Shown: piece by piece, positions 1-7,900 of the stretch | Numbering within the stretch: the first letter of the stretch is position 1 | Layout: each line of letters begins with the position of its first letter | From: an uncultured Mycoplasmatota bacterium | Lineage (GTDB): Bacteria > Bacillota_I > Bacilli_A > RF39 > UBA660 | Assembly (NCBI GenBank): GCA_948472605.1 | Contig: CAOKUH010000014.1 | Span: forward strand, 1-18,831 | Direction of reading: 5' to 3' | Length of the DNA stretch: 18,831 bases | Made by a program: the position numbers and the translations under genes | Notes under the pieces: model-generated | The model's database searches: none | Told to the model about the DNA's origin: nothing | What the model saw: the letters and a program-made list of their open reading frames with translations, nothing else

Positions 1-164
1 TAGGTAGTACCTAGCTCAATTTTATATTCCTTAAATTTTAACTGCAAAAGTCGGGCAAAAAGAATATAGATATTTTGTTTATTTTCTAAATTAGTTTTGA
101 TTTTTTGTGATGTTTTTTTTAAAACATCTTGGGCAAAATAACTATGAGTAGTAATTAATGGCAT
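1..164 (-). CDS. Zinc-dependent phospholipase C-like protein, N-terminal part (cut by window edge)
   Basis: An open frame of 54 codons starts at the reverse-strand ATG (162-164) and runs off the left edge. It is preceded by an AAAGGAAAG ribosome binding site on the reverse strand. The product begins MPLITTHSYFAQDVL, followed by a lysine-rich helix and NIYILFA. This resembles the N-terminus of the small zinc-dependent phospholipase C-like proteins of Bacillota, in which an early histidine after MP-x-x-x-T is a metal ligand. The usual continuation after LFA (typically QSFD) is not seen; the frame reads RLLQLKF instead, so there may be a frameshift near base 55. It is divergent from the Abi_2-like gene and shares the intergenic region 165-267 with it. 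Family assignment is from short-range recognition only. Confidence 0.45.
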   Translation of the reverse strand, partial: MPLITTHSYFAQDVLKKTSQKIKTNLENKQNIYILFARLLQLKFKEYKIELGTT

Positions 165-236
165 ATTTTTCACTTTCCTTTCACATTATTATAACATATT
201 CGACACTTAAAAAATATACACTGGTTGTAGTCAATA

Positions 237-245
237 TGTTATAAT
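237..245 (+). promoter_or_regulatory. Extended -10 promoter of the Abi_2/HtrA operon
   Basis: TGTTATAAT is a perfect extended -10 element, 22 bases upstream of the chosen ATG. The best-placed -35 (217-222, TACACT) is poor, as expected for an extended -10 promoter. The same TATGTTATAAT string precedes the second Abi_2 gene (12078-12088). Confidence 0.6.
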
Positions 246-267
246 TATTAAGGTGGTGAATAATGAT

Positions 268-1200
268 ATGAATAAGATATTTAAAACCTTGGATGAACAG
301 ATATCAATTTTAGAAGATAAAGGTATGATTATTGATGATGTAATATCTGCTAAAGAAATATTATTGAGAGAAAATTATTTTTTTATAAGTGGTTATCGTA
401 CTTTATTTATAAAGTCACCAGTTGATAAAACTTTTGTTCCAGGGGCAAGTTTTAGAGAATTATATGGAGTGTTTAGTTTTGATCGTCAGGTTAGAAATAT
501 TTTGTTTAAAAATATTTTGATTTTAGAAAATAACTTAAAAAGTATCATATCATATCATTTATCTAGAACATATGGAATAAAGGAAAATGATTATTTAAAT
601 CCTAATAATTTTAATAATCATCCAACTAAAAGAAGTCAAATAAATGATTTAATTCAAAAGATGAAAAGACAAATTAGAGTTAATACTAATAGTCATACAG
701 CAACAGCACATTATAGTAATAATTATGGTTACATTCCTTTATGGATAGCTGTTAAAGTATTATCTTTTGGAATTGTAAGTGAATTATTTTTAATTTTAAA
801 GCCTAGTGATCAAGAAGAAATAGCAAAATTTTTTGATGTTTCAGCGAAAGATTTAGCTACTTATTTACCTATACTTGCTAATTATCGAAATTTATGTGCA
901 CATGAAGAAATACTTTTTGATCATAGGGTCCAAAGAAAAATAGATGATACAATTTTTCACGAAAGTTTAGAAATTCCAAAAATAGATGAAGAATATATAT
1001 ATGGTAAAGATGATATGTTTGCATTAATTATTATTTTAAGGCAATTGCTTAGAGAAGATGATTTTAGGTATTTAATTAAAGAGCTAGATTATGAAATTAA
1101 TGCATTAAGTGGTAAATTAGAGAGTATTAGCATAGGAAAAGTTTTAGATAAAATGGGATTTCCAGCTAATTATTTAAAAATAGAAGGGATGAAAAAATAA
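268..1200 (+). CDS. Abi_2 / AbiD-AbiF-like HEPN protein
   Basis: A 310-residue protein of the Abi_2 (AbiD/AbiF) abortive-infection family. These proteins carry a HEPN fold and are thought to be RNases or toxins that stop growth of infected cells. The N-terminal region has the family pattern with KTLDEQISILEDKGM and an NYFFISGYR segment near residues 36-45. The HEPN active-site motif R-x4-H is present as RNLCAH at about residues 207-212, within YRNLCAHEEILFDHR. The ATG at 268 is preferred over the GTG at 253 because AAGGTGGTG (250-258) is then the ribosome binding site, nine bases upstream; the 253 start would lie inside it. The stop codon overlaps the ATG of the protease gene by one base (TAATG), so the two are probably translationally coupled. 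The family call is firm; a defence role for this copy is inferred. Confidence 0.85.
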   Translation: MNKIFKTLDEQISILEDKGMIIDDVISAKEILLRENYFFISGYRTLFIKSPVDKTFVPGASFRELYGVFSFDRQVRNILFKNILILENNLKSIISYHLSRTYGIKENDYLNPNNFNNHPTKRSQINDLIQKMKRQIRVNTNSHTATAHYSNNYGYIPLWIAVKVLSFGIVSELFLILKPSDQEEIAKFFDVSAKDLATYLPILANYRNLCAHEEILFDHRVQRKIDDTIFHESLEIPKIDEEYIYGKDDMFALIIILRQLLREDDFRYLIKELDYEINALSGKLESISIGKVLDKMGFPANYLKIEGMKK

Positions 1201-2294
1201 TGCAAGAATTTAAGAATAATAAAAATGTGAGAAATGCAGTAATATTAATGGTGGTTTTCTTTTTAGGGGCAATTTCAATGTTTGCTTTGGTAAGATTTTC
1301 ACCAGTTAGTGTAACAGAAAATATTATGAAGACAGTTAAAGATGTTACTGTTACAGATACAGGTATTGCTGATGCTGTTTCAAAAGTTTATGATACCGTA
1401 GTAACAGTTGAAACTTATCGAAAAGATAAATTGTATGCGACAGGAACAGGATTTGTTTATAAAAATGAAGGTGGAAAAGGTTTTATATTAACTAATAATC
1501 ATGTTATAGAAAATGGGGACAAAATTAAGGTGGTTTTTACCAATAATAATACAGTAGATGCTCATGTTGTAGGTAGTGATAAATATGCTGATATTGCGGT
1601 TCTTACAGTAGATAGTAGTAATGTTTTAAGCGTTGCTCAAATTGGTAATAATACTAATTCTAGATTGGGTGATACAGTATTTGCAGTAGGTGCACCAATT
1701 GATAGTAGTGCTTATTCTTGGTCAGTTACAAGAGGAATATTATCAGGTAAGGATAGAATGGTTGAAGTTAGTTTAAATGGTAATAATTCAGTTAGTGATT
1801 GGGTTATGAATGTATTGCAAACGGATGCAGCTATTAATTCAGGAAATAGTGGAGGACCTTTATCAAATTCCAATGGGGAAGTTATAGGGATTACATCTAT
1901 GAAATTGGCTAGTAGTTCAATAGAAGGAATGGGTTTTGCTATTACAATAGAGGATGCTTTAGATTGGGCTAGACGTATTGAAAATGGAGAAAGTATAGTT
2001 AGACCATATTTGGGAATATCTATGTATAATTTAGCTGATATATTGATTAGAGTCGAGGCACCTATCTCAAGTGGAGTATATATTGATAAAGTTGAAGATG
2101 GAAGTCCTGCAGCAGAAGCTGGTTTTAAAACGGGAGATATTATTGTTAAAATGGGAGATGCTGAAATAAAGAGTATTGCGTTTTTAAAATATCAACTTTA
2201 TAAATATAATGTAGGAGATAGTGTAAAAGTTTCTTATTATAGAGGTAGCGAATTAAAAGAAACTACGATAAAGTTATCTAAGGCTTCAGAATAA
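1200..2294 (+). CDS. HtrA/DegP-like membrane-anchored serine protease with PDZ domain
   Basis: A 364-residue S1C (trypsin-like, HtrA) protease of the cell envelope. A single transmembrane helix (residues 12-32) follows a short lysine-rich cytoplasmic tail, so the catalytic domain should lie outside the membrane. The triad is complete: His101 in TNNHVI, Asp131 in YADIAVL, and Ser217 in GNSGGPL. One PDZ domain follows (about 268-358, with the usual GSPAAEAGFKTGDII core). Length and order match HtrA/HtrB-type enzymes of Bacillota, which degrade misfolded exported proteins. The ATG overlaps the stop of the upstream HEPN gene, with GAAGGGATGA as ribosome binding site inside that gene. A strong terminator follows. 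HtrA is usually a stand-alone or two-component-regulated gene, so coupling to an Abi_2 gene is unusual. Confidence 0.93.
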   Translation: MQEFKNNKNVRNAVILMVVFFLGAISMFALVRFSPVSVTENIMKTVKDVTVTDTGIADAVSKVYDTVVTVETYRKDKLYATGTGFVYKNEGGKGFILTNNHVIENGDKIKVVFTNNNTVDAHVVGSDKYADIAVLTVDSSNVLSVAQIGNNTNSRLGDTVFAVGAPIDSSAYSWSVTRGILSGKDRMVEVSLNGNNSVSDWVMNVLQTDAAINSGNSGGPLSNSNGEVIGITSMKLASSSIEGMGFAITIEDALDWARRIENGESIVRPYLGISMYNLADILIRVEAPISSGVYIDKVEDGSPAAEAGFKTGDIIVKMGDAEIKSIAFLKYQLYKYNVGDSVKVSYYRGSELKETTIKLSKASE

Positions 2295-2313
2295 ATTAAA
2301 ATAAATTTATGTG

Positions 2314-2347
2314 AACCTCGTTTCTTGGTATAGGAAGCGGGGTTTTT
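2314..2347 (+). terminator. Rho-independent terminator after the protease gene
   Basis: AACCTCGTTTC (2314-2324) pairs over 11 bp, with two G-U pairs, with GAAGCGGGGTT (2334-2344). The loop has nine bases and the stem runs into TTTTT. It lies 19 bases past the protease stop. Confidence 0.9.
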
Positions 2348-2524
2348 GTCTGAATAAGCATAAAACGTAAGAAGAATTAGAGATAAAAGGAATATTTTTT
2401 TAAAGTAACAAGTTATCAAAAAAATACTTGATAAACTTTTGTTTGTAAATAGATTGAATAATTATACTTAGAAATTATATTATTTTTTATGCTAATTTTA
2501 GGTTATATAATATTTTTTATAATT

Positions 2525-2576
2525 CCTTTGAATTCTATATTAATAAGAAACCTTTGAATTCTATATTAATAAGAAA
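2525..2576. repeat. Perfect 26-bp tandem duplication
   Basis: Two identical 26-base units lie head to tail at 2525-2550 and 2551-2576, each starting CCTTTGAATTC and ending AATAAGAAA. They sit just upstream of the -35 of the next gene, in an otherwise empty stretch (2348-2634) that holds only these repeats and the promoter. Confidence 0.95.
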
Positions 2577-2578
2577 GC

Positions 2579-2607
2579 TTGTGTTAAAAATATTTTTGAG
2601 GTATAAT
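2579..2607 (+). promoter_or_regulatory. Promoter of the split membrane-protein gene
   Basis: TTGTGT (2579-2584), a 17-base spacer and TATAAT (2602-2607) form a good vegetative promoter. It starts three bases after the 26-bp tandem duplication and 28 bases before the ATG. Confidence 0.7.
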
Positions 2608-2634
2608 TTTTTTGCGAGAGGGTGAAAGACTAAA

Positions 2635-3270
2635 ATGGAAAAAGAAATGGACAATTTATTTTACAAAGATATAAATACTAATCAGGTAAGTACAATTATA
2701 AATAAAAAAGATAGTTTTTTAGATAATTTTGAAATCTATGATGAAATAAAAAAGCTGGAAAATACATTAGCAGAATTGGAAGAAAAGAAAAAATCATATG
2801 CTAAATTAATATTTACAATACCAACTATTTCTTTAGCAATGTGATTTACTCTTTCCATAGGAGTGGCCATTTTTTCTACATTAGAAAATTTGACATTCAA
2901 AAATTTTATAGAAAACTTATTACTAACAGGAAATTTATATTCTTTTTATCTAATACCTTCACTATTTGGTCTTTATTTTAGTTGGGCAATAGGAACTACT
3001 GATTATCAAGATATAAAAAGGTTATTAAATATAGCTTCTTTAAAACTTTATTTTTTAAAATATAATAATGAACTTTTAATAAGTAGAGAAGATTTAAATG
3101 AATTTTTTGAAAAAATATCTAAATATGGCGAAAAAATAGGAAAACATATGAAAAAATATAAAAAAGGTAAATGGGGGATTCAAGAAAGAGAAATGCTTAT
3201 TGAAGATAATTTGGATATACAAATCTTTGAAAATTATTTAGAAGAGCATACTAGAAAAAGAAAAATATAG
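2635..3270 (+). pseudogene. Two-helix membrane protein of unknown function interrupted by an in-frame TGA
   Basis: One reading frame of 211 codons, preceded by a good ribosome binding site (GAGAGGGTG) and promoter, is broken by a single TGA at 2842-2844. Both halves are in the same frame and no other lesion is seen. The first 69 residues give a polar N-terminus and a coiled coil (KKLENTLAELEEKKK), then the start of a hydrophobic helix (LIFTIPTISLAM). The helix continues immediately after the TGA (FTLSIGVAIFSTL). A second helix lies at about PSLFGLYFSWAIG, followed by a lysine-rich cytoplasmic-like tail ending in RKRKI. The stop therefore falls in the middle of the first membrane segment; a tryptophan there (TGG to TGA) would restore the protein. 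The rest of the window uses TGG for Trp and TGA as a stop, so a nonsense mutation is the simplest reading. No family recognised. Confidence 0.65.
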
Positions 3271-3277
3271 AATATTG

Positions 3278-3325
3278 TTATTAATCAATCTTCTTCAGGA
3301 TAATTGATATCATTAATAAATTTTT
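3278..3325 (+). terminator. Weak hairpin terminator
   Basis: TTATTAATCAAT (3278-3289) faces ATTG (3303-3306) and ATTAATAA (3312-3319). This gives an 8-bp outer stem and a 4-bp inner stem with a short bulge, followed by ATTTTT. The stem is AT-only, so its strength is doubtful. It lies just after the split membrane-protein gene. Confidence 0.4.
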
Positions 3326-3675
3326 AAAGAGGATATATTTTGATTCAGCTAAATATTTGTTTGGTGTAATAGTACAATATCTTCGAAGATAGATTTATTT
3401 AATGTTTTAATCGGACAATTACCATGGTTTCTATGGATAAATCCAGATTTACATTTTCTCCTTATTGGTAAGATTAATTTTTTTTGTTAAAAATGAGCTT
3501 TTTACTAGCTTTATTTTATTTATTTTGAATTCTTTCTTAATTTTGTTATCTTTTGTATTTATAGTTTTTCAGTTCAAACATTTACGAAGTTAAAAATATA
3601 TTAAGTTATTTTTAATAAATAAACTAAGTTTTACATATAATTAAGTATATAAAATATTCCAAAGAGGTGATAGGT
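3326..3675. other. Intergenic stretch without an intact gene
   Basis: No intact gene is visible. The only notable content is a start-less reverse-strand frame (3349-3486, 45 codons). Its product contains two cysteines and two histidines in CKSGFIHRNHGNC, so it could be the remnant of a zinc-binding protein. I do not recognise it. The rest is AT-rich sequence leading to the ribosome binding site of the next pseudogene. Confidence 0.4.
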
Positions 3676-4161
3676 ATAAATGCTGATAATTATGATTATA
3701 TTTTAGATTTTGTAATTCCTACATGTGTTAAAGGTCCTACAGGTCCAACTAAACCTATTAGTTTGATATCTTTAATCTCAACCACTTTTAATAATGCAAC
3801 AACAACAGGAACATTAAATTTTATCAGGTTTTAATAATTTAATTCTTCCAACTAATTCTAATTTTTTACCATTGAAAATAATAATGGTATCATATTAAAT
3901 GAGAGTGGATATTATGAGTTTATTCTTTATGGGTTGTTAAAAGATAATTCAACAGCTGAAAAAGCAAGTTTAATGTTAAAAATAGATAATGATAATCTCA
4001 TTATGATTAGATTAGATTCAGAAAACGAACTTTATTTTTCAAGAACAATAGTAAAGCAATGCAATAGACAACAAAAAGTAAGTATTACTTTTCAAAAAAA
4101 TGCTAATGCAATAGCTAGCGCTGAAGAAGTATACTTAATAATAAAGAAACTATATTTTTAA
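3676..4161 (+). pseudogene. Collagen-like stem plus C-terminal head-domain protein, copy 1 (start lost, two frameshifts)
   Basis: A decayed gene. AGAGGTG (3663-3669) is a good ribosome binding site, but the codon at the right distance (3676) is ATA, apparently a mutated ATG. From there the frame reads NADNYDYILDFVIP and a minimal collagen-like GPTGPT. The frame then shifts by one near 3823 (the second segment reads SGFNNLILPTNSN) and shifts back near 3873 (ENNNGIILNESGYYEF, continuing to the stop at 4161). Joined this way it aligns along its length with the next gene: LDFVIP, G-P-T, LILP-NSN, and GYYEF. Short GXY stems with a beta-sandwich head resemble BclA/C1q-TNF-like surface proteins of Bacillota; the head fold is inferred from the G-x-Y-x-F pattern only. 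The longest intact piece is 3934-4161. Confidence 0.7.
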
Positions 4162-4187
4162 ATTATTATTGATAGAAAGGAATTTAA

Positions 4188-4696
4188 ATGGAATCGTTTC
4201 AAAATTCATATAAATTGGACTTTGTTATACCTGTTGGTCCTACGGAGCAACAGGACCAAGTAATTTATTAGATTCACAAATATATGTTAATTATAATAAT
4301 TCTAGTACATCTGGAATGTTATCTATTCGTGATAGTTTAATTTTGCCAAATAATTCTAACGTGTTTAGAAAATCAGGTGACTATGTCCTTATTGAAGAAA
4401 AGGGTTATTATGAATTTACAATCTCTGGATATTTAACAGAGTCAACAAATTCTAATAATACTACTTTAATTTTAAAAACGGCCGTTCAAATTGGGATAGT
4501 AACCAATAATTTTATTACAATTCGTTTAAATAATAATAAAAGTAAGAGTTATTTTTCTTATACAAAAACAGGAAAATATGGATACTTACAAAAGATATGT
4601 CTCATTCTTAATAAGACAAATGCTTCTGATGCTCATATAAGTGAGATTAATTTAACTATAAAAAAATGCCATGGAGATATTAAAGTTAAAGATTAA
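4188..4696 (+). pseudogene. Collagen-like stem plus C-terminal head-domain protein, copy 2 (one frameshift)
   Basis: Starts at ATG 4188 with ribosome binding site AGAAAGGA. It reads MESFQNSYKLDFVIPVGPT up to 4243. One base then appears to be missing inside the collagen-like stem, and the sequence resumes in another frame as GATGPSNLLDSQ, continuing uninterrupted to the TAA at 4694-4696. Restoring the base gives a protein of about 170 residues with a GPTGATGPS stem and a C-terminal domain (LILPNNSNVF, GYYEFTISGYL). It is paralogous to the gene immediately upstream, 26 bases away, so the pair is a tandem duplication. The lesion sits exactly in the GXY repeat, where slippage is common. It could be phase variation rather than decay, but no homopolymer tract is present there, so decay seems likelier. 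Confidence 0.75.
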
Positions 4697-4710
4697 ACTA
4701 TATGTGAAAA

Positions 4711-4797
4711 ATGTGTCAAAATAGAGTTACGAAAAATGTTGTTTTAGATTCTGGTTATCCTAAGTTTTTGTTCCCTGACCAAAATATGTTGTGGTAA
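4711..4797 (+). pseudogene. N-terminal remnant of an N-acetylmuramoyl-L-alanine amidase
   Basis: A 28-codon frame whose first 16 codons (MCQNRVTKNVVLDSGY) match the start of the truncated amidase at 8866 (MSNRATKKVVLDAGH) almost codon for codon. The similarity starts before the ATG, since both share ACTA, a GTGAAAAA stretch and then the ATG. After codon 16 the similarity stops and a stop codon follows 12 codons later. The first zinc ligand of the Amidase_3 family (the His of GHGG) is Tyr here and the rest of the domain is missing, so this is a dead fragment. Confidence 0.7.
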
Positions 4798-4875
4798 ACG
4801 ATAAATCTATAAGTTAAGGTACTTTGTTGGGAAGTATCTTTTTTATCATAGAAAATAACAAAAAATTTAGAATTG

Positions 4876-4884
4876 TGTTATAAT
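4876..4884 (+). promoter_or_regulatory. Extended -10 promoter of the giant sigma gene
   Basis: TGTTATAAT is a perfect extended -10. No good -35 is visible at the expected distance. It overlaps one TTGTGTTA octamer (4873-4880), and a second copy (4892-4899) lies between the promoter and the ribosome binding site. Confidence 0.6.
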
Positions 4885-4913
4885 AGCTGTATTGTGTTAA
4901 GGTGTTAATTAAT

Positions 4914-7900
4914 ATGAATGATGAAATGATAATACTAACTGATGATGAGCTAGAAAATGCATTTGTGGATGATGCTTTTAAAATGTATATGTGCGAAATT
5001 CGTCGTTATCCCAATTTATCCGTAGAACAGCAAAAAAGTTTAGGATATCGTTACAAAGAAAATGGCGATTTGGAGGCTAGGGAGCTTTTAATAAATTGTA
5101 ATTTAAGATTAGTTGTAAGTATAGCATTTCGTTATAGATTTAGAATTAAACATTTTCAAATATTAGATGTAATACAAGAAGGTAATTTTGGACTTATTCG
5201 AGCAGTAGAAACTTATGATCCAGATCAAGGAGCTTTTACTACTTATGCAGTTCCTTGGATAATTCAGAGAATAACGCGTGGATTAGTTAACAAAGATGAT
5301 GATATTAGAAAGCCAGTTTATATTGCTGAAGCCACTTCTAAATATCTTGATTTTGTTGAAAATTATAATCAAAAAGGATTACCATTACCATCCGATAAAG
5401 AAATATGTGATATTTTAAATATAACAATAGGAACTCTAAAAAATATAAGAGATTCTTTAAAACAGAATCCAGTTAGTTTGAATCAAACTATAGATGATGA
5501 AGATAAAAGTGAATTAGAAAATTTCGTTATTGTTGAGAATCATGATTACGATAATATATTAAATCAAATAGTTAATGATAATTTATTGTCAGTTTTGAAA
5601 GAAGTGTTAAGTCCATTATATTATTTTGTTATTTATTATCGTATATTAAGTGATGAACAGAAAACTTTAGAAGTGGTGGCTTCCTATTTAAATGTTACAA
5701 GAGGGCGTGTAAGACAAATTGAAGCATCTGCTTTGAAAAAAATAAAACCATATATTGTAGAAGATAGTAGTATCTTTACAAGAGTATTAAATAAAATTAA
5801 ACAAAGAGAAGGATATAAATTTAATTATTTAAGAAAGACACCACTATCACCAATTCAAATTATTAGATATATGTATTTAAAAGATGATTTAAATGTTTTA
5901 GAGAGAAAGCTATATGAATTAAATTTATTAGGAAAATATAAGTACCGAAATACTGAGTATGCTTCTATTTTAGGAATAACATTACAAGAATTGAATCAAG
6001 TTATGACTTCTTTGAAAGTAAAATATAATAAGAAATTTAGTGATGCCAAATCATTTAAGTACTTTCAAGAACAAATGATAAAAAATTATGGTACAGGTAT
6101 ATTTGATATAGATATTAATAAAAAAGAAAAAATAATAGATTATCGTGCTTTAGAGGAACGATATTCTTCACTTAATTTAGAAGAAATTGTAAGTTGCTTT
6201 AATGATGTTAATTATAATTTAACTTACGATGAAGAGTCTTTACTTAATAGGTATTTTGGTGTGTGTAATTGGGGAATACTACACTCAAGAGCAATTGAAA
6301 GAGAAGTTAATGTATTAATTTTTGGCTTTAGGAAAAAAAGTAAACAAGTTCCATTAAAAAAACTATATAAAGAATATATAAGAATAATGCATAAATTTAC
6401 TGAAGAACAACAATTATATTTAGAATCATATTTTTTTAACAAAAAAGATCGTTTGCTTTTTGATAAAACTTATCCTAATTCCATTTTATATAGGCAAGGT
6501 TATTTTTTAATAGAAAAATTAGAAAGAAGTTATTATCATATTTACGAATATTTGGAAAATAATTTTACTAAAGAAAATTGGTTAGAAATAAAAGATAAAT
6601 ATTGGAAACAATTCTCTATTGAAAAAGTTGAATATTTGGATTTGTATTATGGCGTTAAAGGAAAGATATATACTATACCTGAAATAGCTGAAATGTATGG
6701 GATGGATTATATTAAAATGCACGATATAATACGAGGTGCTAGAGATTTAGCTATTAATTTATTTAGTGGAATTAAAAGAAAAATTGAAATTGATAAAAAG
6801 TTATATATACCATATATTGAAGATTTACATTATGATTTCACTAAAGAAACAAGAGATATTTTAAAATTATTTATAATTGAAGGTAAATCTTACGATGAAA
6901 TTAGTAAAATTACCAGTTTAAATAAAACGAGAATTTCTAATATTATTACTGATGGAATAAGAAAAATTGATAATTTTAGGTTTGGTATCAGTCAATGTTT
7001 TATTATTAATGATGAAGAATTAAACGATTTTTTTGCATACTATAATAATAAAGTAACACCTGTAGAGAAAGAAATATTAAGATTAAAACATATAAACCAT
7101 ATGGAAAATAAGGATATTGCACCTATAGTTGGAAAAAATTTGCAAGAAGTTAATAGATATATAAGTCGTTTTAATATTTTATATGAAAGTTATATGATAC
7201 GAGATGTTATTTTAATCGATTCTGATATTGTAAATGAAATAGCAAGACATAAAAGTGAGTCTATTTGGTCGGAAGAGGTTAAAGAATTCGCTAGTTTCTA
7301 TTTCGGAGTTCAAAGTATATATAATCCTACTGGTTTGAAATTAAAAATGAAAGAAATTATGAAAAAAATGGGCTATAGTACGCATACTTACTATCATATT
7401 TATATAAATATGATAAAACTATTAAAAGCTCGTAAGATAGACTTTGTAAAACCAGTTAATAATTATTTATCTAGAGAAAAGTTGGATAAATTGCTAGATG
7501 ATGTTCATTTGCCTATAAGTGATAAAGAACGAGAAATAATTTGTTATCTCTTTGAGTTAAAAGGCTATCCATATAAAAATATAGAGGAATTGCCTTTAAT
7601 ATTCGGTGATAATAAAGGTAGTATAAAAAGAAGATATCAAAGAGCTATTGTAAGTATTTATAAATATCTTAACAATGAAATAGATGGTATTATTCATTTT
7701 GAAACTGATATTGTTCCTATACTTAAGTATTTTGGTATAAGTGATAGAATGAAAATAGAAGATTTTTATAAAAATGGTTTAACATATGAAAAAATGGCAG
7801 AGAAATATAAAATGACATTTGAAAAAATTGTAATTATTATGAATAGAATTAAAACTACTATTTATGATTTAATGAATAATCCTAATGCTAAAAAATTTGA

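Noticed and set aside
1..13. Palindrome TAGGTA-G-TACCTA at the left edge
   Set aside because: It lies within the partial coding frame and is too short and edge-located to support an attachment site or operator.
2237..2419. Reverse-strand ORF of 60 codons at the end of the protease gene
   Set aside because: It crosses the terminator hairpin and the protease coding end; it is a shadow frame.
2842..2844. Mycoplasma-type genetic code with TGA as tryptophan
   Set aside because: All intact genes use TGG for Trp, and the second Abi_2 gene ends in TGA directly before a terminator hairpin. A nonsense mutation in one gene is simpler.
6224..6442. Reverse-strand ORF inside the sigma gene
   Set aside because: It is fully contained in the intact sigma frame, with no ribosome binding site or recognisable motif.
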